Under the pieces are notes generated by a model. It searched no databases. It worked only from the letters and a program-made list of their open reading frames with translations, and had not been told where the DNA came from. The translations under genes and the position numbers were made by a program. From Bimastos eiseni (taxonomy: Eukaryota; Annelida; Clitellata; Crassiclitellata; Lumbricidae), in assembly GCA_959347315.1 (NCBI GenBank), contig OY365811.1, positions 26,995,025 to 27,059,024 on the forward strand: a DNA stretch of 64,000 bases. Direction: 5' to 3'. Positions within the stretch are counted from its first letter, which is position 1, and each line of letters opens with the position of its first letter. This document shows positions 31,470-44,616 of the stretch, one piece after another.

Positions 31470-33590
31470 TTATGCCTAAGCTATGTGTAGACCTATAGAT
31501 CACTTCCTTGGTCACAAGCCCTGATATATATGTAGGCATGATCATCACGTGCCAGTGCCCAGATGCCCAAAAACATAATGACCACCTAGCAATGCAAGAA
31601 ATAATGTTTGACCTTTGTGTCATCATTGATCATGCAATATTTCAGGAGCGCGCACAAACACAAATTACCACATAATATATCGAAAATAAGAAACAGCTGA
31701 ATGTCATATTATGTAAGTTTGTATCAGGCATGAAACCAAATTAATAAAACATTGCGTGTTTTCATCGCAAATTTGACAAAATTGATCACAGGTCGAACTT
31801 TTCGTAAAGTAAGACCTTTATGGTTATGGTTTATCGGATTCATTAGAGAATGATCGTCCGGCACAACATTAGGCTTAACCTGGGACTAAAATAACCTTCA
31901 GCACCAGATAAACGAGGAGAGTTAGGCCTATTTCAACGATACAAATTAAATCCTTGAACTTGTTTCTGGAGTATCAGCCGTCATAAGTAACTTTTTCGAG
32001 AGACATAATAACTTTGTTTGTCCACCCACAATAGTACTATAGCGTGTGCACAAAGTCAACTGCCCATCAGCTCATTTACTAAGCATGCATCAAGGTCATC
32101 TTTTTCGATCTCAACAAGATTTGATGCCGCCACCAGTTATTCTTATGATGAAGGCATATCCAGTTTGCGCAAGACCCCTCGGTTGTTTTTTATCGTACTC
32201 TTGGAAGCAATCTCGCTTGTAGGCCTACTCACTAACGTTTTCAGTGATTTTGTCACGACAACAGCGGTATTCAGATCAAAATAATTGGTCTGCTGCAACG
32301 TTCACAGGTGGAATGGCTCTAATTAAAATGTAATTCAAGAGGACTGTGTAGCTAAATAGGTCAACCGATTTCAAGCTGACATCGTCGCCTTGAAAACCAC
32401 GGTCCTTGTGAGCTTCCCGTTTGAAAGAGCAGGCGCTTTAAAAATCGATCACGCTGTGTTGACTAGGCGAGACGTAGGCAACGCGGTCGACTTCGTGAGC
32501 TTCTGCGTACAAGGCATTTGTTTCATATTCGATTCGTATAGCTGCATAAAATAGAACAATGGGCTATAGGCTATGGAGTGAACAGTCAGCGGTCATTGAA
32601 CACCCAGTCATGATGTCATTCAACATTCCCGTTACATTCCACACGCGCTCGAGTCCCACTTTGTACTACATGTACAGGTCAGCACCAGACACCGATATAG
32701 GGCGTTCGAGTATGGCGCAGACAGCGAGCATATCACCAAGAAAGCACAGTGAGCAGGAAATGGCAAAGTGAGCGCAATAGTGGTGTTGCTAGAGCTTAGA
32801 GGGTGGGGGCAAAAAGTTTCTAACGACTAGGGGTCTGGGGGAGCGTAGTAAGCTCTTCCAGCGGGGTCTGGGGCGGAGCCAAAGAGCCTGCGAAATTTTG
32901 AGCATTTTGGGCTCTTGTTTACCTCGTATTTTTAATCAAATTTTTCGAGATAAAGTACCTAAATCATCTCGATGCCGGACAAAATTTACCTATTCTATAT
33001 GTAAGAAAGCTGAGAATTTAGACGTCAGAAGGCGTTAGGACATTTGGTCGTTCGCAGTTGAAGCATTGGTAATTGCAGTGTCTTTTTAGACTTCAACTGC
33101 AGGTTATAGTCAGATTATTAAAAGCGAGATGAAGTTAAATTTTAAAGTAAAACTAGCCGTGCAACCTAGCTTCATGTGGAACCGCAGTTCTGTGTAGGGC
33201 TGTTTACAAAATAGGTGGTGCATACTGTGCACAGTGCGCCAGAACTTGAAGGTTGGAGGAGTAAAAATCCCTAAGGATTAGGAGGCTTCTGTATCGGGGT
33301 CTGGGCGGAGCGGCTGGAGTCTGCGCAATTTCAAGCATTTGATCCCAAATGAAGCACATTTTGGGCTCATGTTTACCACAAATTTCTCAACTATAATTTA
33401 GAAATAAAAGTATCTAAATCATCTAGATTTGTGACAACGTTTGACTACATTATATGCAGAGGACCGTAATTGTGAAATGTCAAATTACAAATCACCCGCC
33501 TCCATAAAAACTCCTCGGATTTGCACGAATCCCAGGGCCCAGCCTGGGCCAGGATGGGGCAGCTGACCCCCTTGCCCTCCGTGGCGACGG
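31470..33590. other. no gene recognised; two diverged copies of a short repeat
   Basis: The blocks at about 32820-33010 and 33280-33470 share GGGGTCTGGG.CGGAGC, a run near TTTTGGGCTC.TGTTTACC and AGTA.CTAAATCATCT.GAT. Open frames at 32018-32284 and 32559-32771 show no family motif, so I do not call them genes. Confidence 0.5.
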
Positions 33591-33599
33591 CAATGGAGC

Positions 33600-33830
33600 G
33601 CAAGAGAACAGGAGAGAGCACAGTACGCAGACGTATTCACAGTGAGCAAAGCTGCACAGTGAGCAGAAGACGGAACAGTGAGCACAATAGAGCACAGTAT
33701 GCACTATAGAACTACGTGAACACATTGAGCAAAAAGGAGCACAGCTAATTGAAGAGAGACCAGGGAGCATAGAGTACTGATTGCAGAAGAGAGCACAGTG
33801 AGCAGAAGAGCATATGGAGAGTGCACAGCC
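33600..33830. repeat. degenerate GAGCACAGTGAGCAGAA repeats
   Basis: Words GAGCACAGT, CACAGTGAGCA and GAGCAGAAGA recur more than ten times with irregular spacing. A few more occur at 32740-32760. Confidence 0.75.
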
Positions 33831-34214
33831 TCCTTCGCCATTTTTTTACGCTTTGAAAGAATTCTTTCAATTTCGTTGGTGGCTCTAGAGATATTTTCGA
33901 ATTGTTTAAAACCGTCGTAGGACGGGCAAATAAAAAATTCTAAACTTTTGTCCGTTCTCTGCAATTTACGTGTGTTGCGTTTTCATTTATCGGTGATATT
34001 TATCGCTCTATGGCCACCACAAGGAAGTATCGATTGATGTCACGCGTAAAACAGCATTCTGCTAAGAAGAAGAAGTCCGTCATCACCAGGAGTACGACAA
34101 CAGTGTGTTCTCTGACGCGTGACTTAATGGTTATGGGGAAAGCAACCGATAAACGACAAGTTAATGAGGCCTGCCACTGGTGACGTCCTCTTTAGACGCG
34201 TTCTCATTGAAAAG

Positions 34215-35500
34215 CAGTCACGTCAGCGTGAAAGGAAACAGACGGACGGACGGACGGACAGTCAAACTGACAACCAGAGAAACTGACAAACTAACGAAGG
34301 GACATCTTAGACGTAGAGCAGACGTACAGAAAGATAATGAAAAGGCATAGACCAAAAAAGGAAGCGTAATAAGGCAAGAGTAGGAACAGCAGGAATAGGA
34401 AGAAGAAAATGAGTTGATTGAAGCTAAGGATAATGAACATAAAAAAGGCGAGGAAGAAAGTGAGCACGGGTATACATGGAATAACAAGAAGAGGAAATAT
34501 GGTAGGAGGAAGAGGAGGAAGAAGAAGAGCAACAACAAGAACGGCAACAACAAGAAAACCAAGAAGAAGAATATGATGATGATGATGATGGCGACGACGA
34601 TGATGATGGCGATGAAGAAGAGGAAGAAGAAAATAAGAAGAAGAGGAATATAAAGAGGAAGTATTTGAAAAAGAGTAAGGAAATAGACTCAGAGGAAGCG
34701 GAAAGGAATTCAAATACATATAAGGATGAGAATTCGAAGGCGAGGGATTAGTGAAAGCGACGTTGTGATGATGGTGAATCTGCGGGTATGCCTGATGAAA
34801 ACATATGCAGAAACGGAAGTGATGTGGAAAGTCGAAAAGAGGATAAGAGGGAAGATGGCGATCTGGTGGAGGAACGAAGGATTGTAAGCTGAAATGAAAG
34901 AGACAAGAAAGGGATGGAAATAAATAAGGTAGGCGGAAGGGTAAGCAGCGAGGTTGGCGGATCCAGGGTTTGACGGAACGAATGAGGGTGCGATAGAAGG
35001 ATGAAGGAACGCGTTGAAGGAATGAGAGATGAGAGAGGGAGAAGTGGATGAACCGAAAAAGAAGAAAGAGACTGAGTTGAATGAGATACAAGGCAGTGAC
35101 GTCATAAGGAGGGAGGTAGAACGGACGGAGGGACAGAAGGATGGACGAATGGAAGGACGCAACGACATATTAACAATGATTACGTGGCCAAGCAATGACC
35201 GAACGACAGAGCGACAAACAGAGACAGAGAGACAGAGACGGACAGACAGACAGATAGATGCAAACTGACAGACGGATATAGTGACCGACAGAGAGACAGA
35301 CATATGGACAGAGAGACGGACATAGAGACAGATAAATACAGACAGGCATCTATAAATTGACAGAAACATCATCGGATAGAAAGACGCTAATACTCGCAAA
35401 CAAACATGACGAGCATTCCTACACAGATACACAGACATAGACAGACAGATGCTAAGTCAGACAGACAGACAGACAGACGGTCGGTCGGTCGGTCGGACGT
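34215..35500. repeat. purine-rich low-complexity region
   Basis: GGAC tetramers (34238-34258), AAGAAG/ATGATG runs (34500-34650) and GACA tetramers with GGTC (35200-35500). The long frames on both strands are artefacts of this composition. Confidence 0.85.
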
Positions 35501-35569
35501 ATCTACGTCATCCACTGTGCTATCATTCTCAAACTGGCCAGCTTTTCGTTGAGAATGAACAGACGTCAC

Positions 35570-35670
35570 CCAACCGCGCTTGCGCACGCGCACGCGCAGT
35601 CGCCAATGCCAGCTGCTTCGCGTAACCGGATGTAGGATTAATGGTCTCGAAAGGCCACGCAACATGGCAG
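35570..35670. promoter_or_regulatory. candidate CpG-rich, TATA-less promoter
   Basis: Within 100 bases lie ACGTCACC (CRE half site), TGCGCACGCGCA (NRF1 consensus, 35581-35592), ACCGGATGT (ETS-type) and CAACATGGC (YY1-like). Such clusters mark metazoan housekeeping promoters. No first exon can be tied to it. Confidence 0.4.
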
Positions 35671-35699
35671 ACTAAGAAACAACAACAGCTAGAATCTCC

Positions 35700-38600
35700 A
35701 GTCGACGACTCTGGATATATGGACGGATGGATGGATACTGTATTGCGCTATATAATTATATCGAGCGAAACGGAGCGGATTCTAATCGTCTGCGGTGAGT
35801 TACAATGACCGGAAGTGGAATTCGATTTGCATGGACCGGGTGGTGAGTGGTTTAGGGATGGCGGGCGGATTAAAATGTCAATTTTATGGACGATAAATAA
35901 GGAGGGGCATTAAGGAGAAGAAGGAAATATAAATAGAGCGCATAAGACTAATGAGATGCAGTTGAAGAAGTGGAGGAGAAGGAGGAGAAGAAAGAGGAGG
36001 AAAGGAAGGAAGAGGAAGAGGAAGACTAGGAGGAGAAGGAGGAGGAGGAGGAGGAAGATGAGATAATGGAGTAAGAGGAGGTGGAGGAGGAGGTGGATTG
36101 GGAAGAGGATGACAGAGAAAAAAGAGGATGTGTACGAATACGGATATTGTTGATTTAGAGTTAAATATTTTAAATCGTAATCACAGGGCCTACTTCTGAA
36201 CTCTAAATTGCTATGCTCGGTGCACCAAGTGTTTTGCTTGAGCGTCGTGTCGGATGGGTTGTCCATAAATCAGAAATGAAGATCCAAGTTCGAGTACATT
36301 TGACAGAGAGAGGACATATATGTACATATATATACTATATATATGGAGAGAGAGAGAGAGGGGGAGGGAGGGAGGGAGGGAGAGAAACTGCTCAGGCGGT
36401 TTTCCTTTTAGGCTGAGACATATTGATGACAGAAAGAGGAATCATAGCTCAGGGTAAGAATTCTTGAAGAGGTGATACTTTGATTTAAAACGGAACTCTT
36501 GAATGCTGATAATTGGAAGATCCAGAGGCAGACAATGAAATAATTCGACTAAAGTGATCGAATTCCTCTAAACTCTGCATGGAACACCTTCAGTTGGTGT
36601 CTGTTCGTATGCGGCAGCCCATCGGTGGCGCCATTTTCTAGTCAGGCAAACATTTACTTTGAAAACGACTAAATGTTGGCTTACCTCACTAAGGATTTGG
36701 CAAATGTCAATCAATAAACGAATATACATGTGTGTATATAGGCCTACATGATTATGCACATATATAGGCTACATTGTTTACTTAAAGATAAACTTTATCA
36801 CTTAACATTATATTACCCTTTGGCCTTTGGCATCATCAATTTATTATGCTCTTAAAGCTGGCAGTGTAAGGCGAGTTTCAATTGCTAACATGATTTTCTT
36901 CGTTATAATTCTAATTGAGTTGAGTTGAGTTTCCAGAGTCGAATGTATCATTGTGAGGCTCTGGTGCTGAGTGTGCAAACGCATACGTATTAGCCATGGT
37001 GCATCCTGAGTCCAATGTTTTACTCGGATCTGAGCACAAAAATGTATACTATTTAAAAAATGTTGCATATGCAAAATTTCTTGCGCACACTATCTCAACA
37101 AAATTGAGGGAACATTGTATTTGACTAGCTAACATAGATTGCATAGTTGAGGAGTTTAAAGCCTTTATTCAAATTTAAATCGAGGCGTTGATTGAGAGCA
37201 GATGTCATTTTCGAGACATATCAGTTGCGAAATATCCATATCCGGTTGTTGAGAAGCTAACTGATGGATGCTCTGAGGTGGGTTGTTTCGTTAAGATCGC
37301 ATAAATCTCTATGGACAGTTAAGCAGCATCTGTTCTTTGGTTTGTGTTTGCTTGAAATATGAAAAACGATTTCCTGACCTTTATATTTGACCTAGATTTT
37401 GATATGGCCATCTTTTCCTTTGTAATTCAATTGATTTTAAAAGGATGTCACCCAAAGGAGAGGAGCTGTTCAGTTTCTTCTGCAGGTCATCGGCTGAACA
37501 TCGTCGGCAACTTTTCTCTATTTTTACTAATGAGATTTCTGCTGACAAATCGATTCCGCGACGATAACAGCCGAATTACTGGACATTGTACTGAGCGAAG
37601 TAGAGGAGCAGGGCCTAAACAGCGTATTTTCTCAGAGTGCAATTGACAGTGTCGAGAGCGCGTCTGATATATGTTCGGAGAATGCAGTATCAATGATAGT
37701 TGTATTTGTACCTTGCAACGTGCTTTTTACATAGGCAGGCTAAAAATATTAAGGGAAAAAATAACCATTTGTGAATTCAATTGGTTCAATGTGCAATGAG
37801 TGCCACTACAACATACATACATATATACATACAATTATACATAATTTTTATGAATAGTGCATATACAGTAATTATAATGCATGCGTAGGCCATACGCTCA
37901 CTCATAGGGAAATATACACAAATTCATTCAGTCGTTCTGGCATTTATGTAGCGCCTGTCATAGATAATACTCAGAGACGTTCCTGTAGGCTGTACCCATC
38001 GCCGCCCAAAAATGATGGATTCAACAGGCTTCTAGACATTGCGTGCAGAATCACTAATTCTGACGAGATGCTGATGTCAAGGAAATCAGTTTCAGGTTGA
38101 TGGTTCAACCACTGAATGTAACGTACGTGTAACGTAAATCTTCGAAAATTTCTAAGCGTCTCCTCCACATTAGCCACGTCAGGGAGACCAGCTTATCCAC
38201 GGGCGCTATGTCATGCTATCGTCCAGCTTCTCGATTCGCTACGGTGACAGGTCAAAATCCGGTAGGTCAAATCGAGGAGACATAAAGGTGCTACGGAGGA
38301 AATCGATGGTGACGATGGTGGTAGAAATGAGAATATGAATAAGGTGGCTTGAAGAGCTCGGTTTTCAGACGCGATTGAAAGGTCACAGATGAGAGTGCAA
38401 GTGGAGCAGAGGTTTAATAAAGAGGCCATAATAGGAGGATGAGCGAATTCTTTTTTTTTGCTTAATTTTTTTCTTCCTCTCCTTACACTTCTCAGTTCTT
38501 TTGCCCTTGTCCTTGCCCTTCCTCTTTCACTTGCTCTTCGCTCCTCCCTAACCTCTTGCGCTTCCTCTTACCCTTTCCCTTTTCCATCTATTCCCTCCTC

Positions 38601-39360
38601 CTCCTTCTCCTCCTTTTTTCTTCTTCTTCTCTGGCATAGTTCCTCGCACTCTTTGTATTCAACTTCACATTCGTCCGCATTCTTCTATTCTTTTTAGCAT
38701 TCTTCCTCATTTCCGTCATCGTCGTCGTCGTTGTCATCATCATCATCATCACCATCATCATCATCAACATCATCATCATCACTACTACCATCAGCATCAT
38801 CATCATCATCATCATCGTCGTCGTCGTCATCATCATAATTATAATCATCATTATCGTCATCATCATCATTTTTGTCTATCCTACATTCGATTTGTTCCTC
38901 GTTTATTTCATCCTGCTTTCCTACTCCACATATTTTCTCATCTTTTATCTTCTTGCATCACTGTTCTTTCTTCTTATTCTTCTTCTTATTCTGCCTTTGT
39001 TTAAATTGTCGCCGTCGACATCATTATCGTAGCTTCCCTCGCAGTCATATTTGTTTATCTTCACCTTATTCCCTTAGTACTCCTATCTCCGTCCTCCTTC
39101 TCCGCCTCTTTCAACTTCTTTTTGTCCGCCATCTTGAAAGCGACCGCCGAGATCGTACCATCAGTGCTCCATAGAATCGTGACGACAGCGCTGACTTAAA
39201 CTGGCCTTTTCTCCTCCGTGCGTTGCTACACTTGCAGCAGACTATTATTCGTATGGGGCGCCGAAGGAACAACCGCGTAGTGTTTGGGGTTCCATGAGAG
39301 TTTTATTATCGACCATCTTGTAGTTCTGTTGAGAGCTGAGCAACTGAATAACTGATCAAC
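35700..39360. other. no gene recognised; simple-sequence tracts
   Basis: GGA repeats (35940-36110), an (AG)n/(GGGA)n tract (36335-36385), CT-rich sequence (38450-38640) and CAT/CGT triplets (38715-38870). A frame at about 37587-37740 has coding-like composition but no recognisable family. Confidence 0.5.
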
Positions 39361-39376
39361 GCCGGACACACAACAG

Positions 39377-39474
39377 ATGTTGGCTGAACCTTGGCGATCT
39401 CGATTGTGGACACTCGCAATGACCTGGGCAGCAGTGGTCAAGGCAGTGGCGGAGACTAAAGAAAATGGTGCCGG
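39377..39474 (+). CDS. possible first exon with signal peptide (tentative)
   Basis: ATG opens MLAEPWRSR, then the hydrophobic LWTLAMTWAAVVKAVA and ETKENGAG, followed directly by a GTATGTA splice donor. This has the shape of a secretory signal with cleavage after AVA. It lies 16 kb upstream of the receptor exons on the same strand and could belong to that gene or to none. No family match is seen. Confidence 0.2.
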
Positions 39475-41087
39475 TATGTATTTTTTTAATTACAGTTGTT
39501 GTCGAACGGATGCATCGATAATATGCGTGCGTGTATTCGTTGTCGAATTAATCGATGGACGAACAAACGTAGGTCCCTACAGAACTTAATAGACTTACAT
39601 CTTGTCTGTTACTACTGAGGTAAATAGTAAAGTTGCGTATTTTAACAGAATAGTAAATAGTATATGTAGCAAACTATTGAAAATAGCTTTTTAACGTGGT
39701 TGGCTTAATGGATGCGGACTATTGCAAATACCACATGACTATTTAGATACTGTTTAGCTATTGTCATTATCAGTTGTACATACTTATTGGGCACAGTTTT
39801 TGAGGTTTATTGCGCTTTATTGAGAACATTCTCTAATAGTAACCTTCTACTAGAATAATAGTTCTTGTTGACTTTGAGTGAGAGGCTGAGAGCAACTGTT
39901 CACTATTTTCATCAGGTAAGTTATTCTTTTTTATGGTTGGAATCAGTGCTTTGGCGCTAAACTGTTACTCAACTGAAAGTTAATAACAAATGAATAGGAA
40001 ATGACAGAGGCTGAAATTTACTTTTTTAGACTGGTTGGCGACTATTTACTTTTACTAAAGAGAAAATAGGCGTTTACTATTTCAATACTATTTCAAAAGA
40101 ATCTTTCACATGACTGCATTAAACAGTGACAACAGTAATCATGAACTTTTGAAATGCTACTTGAACAGCAACTCTACATAACATAATAGCCATTTACCAT
40201 TTTATTCACTGCTGGTAATCTTTATCTGTGAAGTCTGTATACGGCCTAGTAGTCTGCATGCCTTAACTAGACTTTCTTGGAAAAGAGTTCATTTTCAAGC
40301 ATGCGTTTTAGAAGTATGACTTTGACAACGTTGTTTTATAAAGCTTAGCTTCTAAAGAGTTTCCTTATAATACCTTAGTTTAATCATTATGATCCATTGT
40401 ATACATCAGTTACTTCAGCAAGACTTTCAAACGATTGTAGGACGATACACAATTTATAGACACATTAATTTTCATATTCGTTCATTCATTACGATAATTT
40501 TTATAGTGCCCATGCAAGGTTACTATACTCATGAGCGCTCATATGCCTTTGCACAGCTTATTAAAATTCAAATCGTTGTCGCTCATTCCTCCTATGAAAA
40601 GTGCAGTAAACCTTAATAACTGTGCATTTAGAAATATTATCGTTGATATATGCAACGTAGTCATTTAGTATTGGCCTGTGCAATTAGGCCTACCTAGAAG
40701 AACAGTCGATGATTGGATTTCAATGTGTGACATTTTCTAGATTCTTTGGACCTAGCGTCCAAAGGCAGACTGCGAATCACAACAATCGAGGTACGATTCA
40801 ATTCTGTGCAATTAAGCTTGGCTGATTGCTGGATAACAGTGATGAATGGTCATGATCACGGACAGTGGTGAATGCTAACAGGTATCGATAATGCAGATAC
40901 AAGTATTATGGTTAATACAATAAATATGATGAGGGTAGGCCAGTTCTGCTGATTATAACGAGGATGAAGATTACGTTATAATACTGTTGATGAAGATGTT
41001 TCGTGCTCGATAATATTGGTGAAGATACGCTATGATAATGATAATGAAGATACGTTGTGATAATATGGTTCTACGTCTTTTCATCCC

Positions 41088-41548
41088 CCGTCAGTTGATC
41101 TCTCGTCAATTGATCCCCTAGTCAATTGAGCCCCTCGTCAATTGATCCACTGTCTATTGAACCCAGCCCAATTGGTACAACATTCATGCTCTACTTGCAA
41201 TCTTCTCCATTTATTAAAAGAACGATGTAAAAGAGCACGAATTTTAAAAATGATAAAAAACTGCAACAGCGTAATTGAGAGTCGTGATATGATTAGTCTA
41301 TCAGCATAAAGTCCTAACCATAAGTGCCTATGCGTGGAATAAATGAGCCGAAATGACACGAAACCTGGGCATTAATTTATTACTGTAATATTATTTTGCA
41401 AATCTGTAAAATCAATCTTATGTTTACTAACAGTATCAGCTACAAGTCTGTAACGTGCAGCCTAGAGATTTGAGGGGATCAATTGACGAGGGGACCAATT
41501 GGTGGGGTACCAACTAATGGGGATCAACTGACGGGGATCAATAGACGC
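41088..41548. mobile_element. inverted-repeat element with GTCAATTGATCCCC arrays
   Basis: The left 80 bases hold five variants of GTCAATTGATCCCC. The right 80 bases (41470-41548) hold five inverted variants (GGGGATCAATTGACG). The middle 300 bases carry no such words. The borders and any target duplication could not be fixed. Confidence 0.6.
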
Positions 41549-41795
41549 GATACCGATAATATTGATGAAGATACTTTATGACAAGGCCGTTGAAGATACT
41601 TTATGATAAAGTTGTCGCAGATACTTTATGAGAGTGATGATGACGATACGATGTGATAATGATGATGAATATAACGGCTATTTAGCCACCTGTCGCCTAT
41701 TCCTGGACTTCAATATGGAACTCATTATCCTCAAATTATCACTTGAATTGCATTCGACTAAGTCGCTTCAGATCAATTTTCAATCTCTATTTTCG

Positions 41796-43310
41796 TTATT
41801 GTCGATCTCTGGTTACCATTGTCCTTCTGATCATACACAAAGTTGAGCAAGCCTTCTTTGTCACTTCACCACGTTGCCTTGAAAGCTTCGCACTCTTGTG
41901 CTTAATCACTCCCAATGCCCTTTCTTCCTCACTCATTTTCAATGCCTTGCCCCCATTTCTTAAGAAAACTCGCTGTTTCTCCTCCCAAATGCATAACTGA
42001 TCGGTTTTCCAAATTAAAAGCATCTGCCAGTCCTGTGACCATCTGAACATTCTTTTAGATCATTTTTGCAGAATCTCCCCTTTCTTGTCATCACCGACAG
42101 CTCTACAAAGTTTAGTATCATCCGCAAAATTATAAATCTTAGATAAAATCCCATCGTCTATGTCAGTAATAAAGGTACGAACAGTAATGGCCCGAACACT
42201 AAACCTTGTGGCTCTCCGCTTAACACTGACGTCCAGCTAAAATATTTGCTTCCTATGCCCACCTTTTGTCTTCTACCTGATAGCCAGCATTGAACCCATG
42301 TTAGCACCTGTCCCCTAACCCCGCATGCTTGCAGCTGTTTGACCAGTCTTTTGCGAGGTACTTTGTCAAATACCTTGGCAAAATCTACGTAAATTACATC
42401 GATCCGCTTTCCCTCGCCGATCATATCACGCACTTTCTCACAGAATTCTAACAGATTTGTCAACCACGAGCGACCTCTGGTAAATCCATGTTGACTGTCC
42501 TTAATAATATCATGCTCATTCAAATGCTCTACCATATGTAACCTAACAATTATCTCCATTACATTACACACAATGCTGGTCTATAGTTACATGGTTCACT
42601 TCTGTTTCCCTTTTTTTAAAATGGCACTATGAGGCACCTCTCCAGTGTGTATTGATTTATAGAAAATCTGTGCTAATGTCGTTTTAATTTCTTCCCTTTC
42701 ATCATGTAAGAATTTAGGGTGTAGTTCATTTAATCCTGAACTTTTGTCAGCTTTTAACCTCTTCAGCTGTTCTATCACATCGTAATCGCAATCTCGAGAT
42801 TTATACAGCGCCCACGAAAGCTATGTCGCGATACCAGCTTAAGAGAGTCTAGCAGGCAGGCTTAGACAGTCAGACGACTAAGGTGGTCTTTGGAGTTGAA
42901 ACAGTGAGGAAGGAATGGCGTAAAGAAGGGTTCAGGTTAGGATTTGTGACAGAGCAATGTTTTCATTTTTTAATGGAAAGCCCGTGGTAAGATGGCAAGA
43001 GGTGAGGCTTTGGTGAGTTTGTACGATGGATCTGATATTTGTCTTAACGCTGGAGGGATTAGTTGTAATGGAGCAATGTTCTTTAGTAAATATAATCTGC
43101 TGTAGCTATGGAGATATGATTTTTAGTAAATATAATCTGCTGTAGCTATGAAGCGATGTTCCTAAGTAAATATAATCTGCGTTAATCCTTTACCTCCATT
43201 GTCTGTAAATACTTGGTTGGGTTCATGAATCTTCCTGTGTAAATACTGAGCTGAAGTATTTATTGAGTACTTCGGCAGCTTCCACTTCATCCACAATAAT
43301 ACATAGCACA
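41796..43310 (-). pseudogene. CR1-like LINE reverse transcriptase, 5'/central part, inverted
   Basis: The minus strand reads VDEVEAAEVLNKYFSSVFTQ (about 43310-43240), MIEQLKRLKADKSSGLNELH (42778 on), VDFAKVFDKVPRKRL, GEPQGLVFGPLLF and FADDTKLC (FADD at 42128-42117), ending KKACSTLCMIRRTMVTRD. Several frameshifts and a roughly 400-bp interruption at 42780-43190 make it non-functional. Confidence 0.85.
43067..43190. repeat. 40-bp tandem repeat, three units
   Basis: AGTAAATATAATCTGC with CTGTAGCTATG recurs at 43087, 43127 and 43167. It lies in the insertion that splits the LINE fragment. Confidence 0.85.
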
Positions 43311-44099
43311 CTAGTAGACCAATAAAGCTTTCTCTATATTGTAGGTCACCATTAAAGTCACCGTAGGAAAGTTTTAAACAATATACATCTCTGTCCTTAC
43401 CCAGTAGCGCAGTTACTGCTATCTATAAGTTACACATTTGTATATATATATTTATATTTATTTATATATTTATTTATTTATAAATATCACAATCCTATAT
43501 ATGTAATTAAATCCTATTCATCTGAGCATTATTTGTTCTCATATGAACTCGTTACATTCTTAATAAATCTTAACATTGTGGGCAGCGTCTATGACAGGTG
43601 CAATTCCGTTGCTGTTAAATTGTCCATCAATTTCGCATGACATTTATTATTTAGTTTATTTATTATGTTATTGCATATCATTTGTTTCGTTTAGACATAA
43701 ATAAACCACATCAATGTATGGTATAAAATCTGCGTCGCCAATCCGAAGAACGTCATTAACCAAAGGAAACTCTTGCGCTATAAAACTAAAAGAGAGCCGG
43801 CCCGGAAATTGCTTTTCGGTGCGGGTAGGGTCGTGTTACCCAGTTTGGGATAAACGGAAGTTGAATCCCATGATAAACGGAAGTTGAATCCCACTTAAGT
43901 CCGTGGTTCGAACGTTCGACATCGACACCGAATGTCACGCATAAGTGTCTGTTAACAGCAGGAACTAATGTGGCAAGAACGCCTTAAGATAAATGACATG
44001 GCATTAAGGTAATCAGAATATGTACGGTAGCGTTATAAGCAGGGACAAAGGGAGACAAATGGAGATGCAGAGGAAATGAGATGGAATTGGAGTTGTATG

Positions 44100-44290
44100 G
44101 CTGGCTGGCTGGCTGGTTGGATGGATGGATGGATGGATGAATGGATGGATGGATGGAAGGATAGATAGATGGATGTAGGCATAAATGCGAGAGGGCGGCA
44201 AGGAGGGATGAAGGGATGGAGGCAGGGAGGCAGAGAGGGAGATAGTGAGAGAGGGAGAGAGGGTGAGATGAGTGGGTCAGTGGATCGGTT
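44100..44290. repeat. GGAT/GGCT tetranucleotide and GGGA tract
   Basis: GGCT and GGAT tetramers at 44098-44160 pass into GAGG-rich sequence. Confidence 0.85.
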
Positions 44291-44616
44291 AGTGAGTGGG
44301 TGGATTGATGTTTTGATAGATGCCTGGTTATAGGTCTGCATTGGAGATACTGGGCCTAATGGATGACAGACGAGACTAGAGAAACAAGTGCAGAGAAAGC
44401 TTGGTTTTTATAATTAATCGTTTTTGTATGAGCGGAAATATCCAAAGCGGTATACTTGTAAACTAAGAGTAGGCATAAGCTTGATCACAATTGTTGAGTC
44501 AATACAAGAGAGGTTAAGGATAAAGCTGTTGACCCACAACACATCACTCATCGGTTCTTGACAAAATAACACCAGCGTTCAACCATCCACCCATAGCAGT
44601 CAAGTGTACTCTGCTG

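Noticed and set aside
32018..32284. 88-codon frame with a hydrophobic stretch
   Set aside because: No family motif, no splice support, and the length is within chance for this region.
34215..35440. long frames of 242 and 266 codons
   Set aside because: They are low-complexity Ser/Leu/Phe/His-rich translations of purine-rich DNA on the other strand.
37587..37740. frame reading AELLDIVLSEVEEQGLNSVF
   Set aside because: The composition looks coding, but it needs an uncertain splice acceptor and matches no family I recognise.
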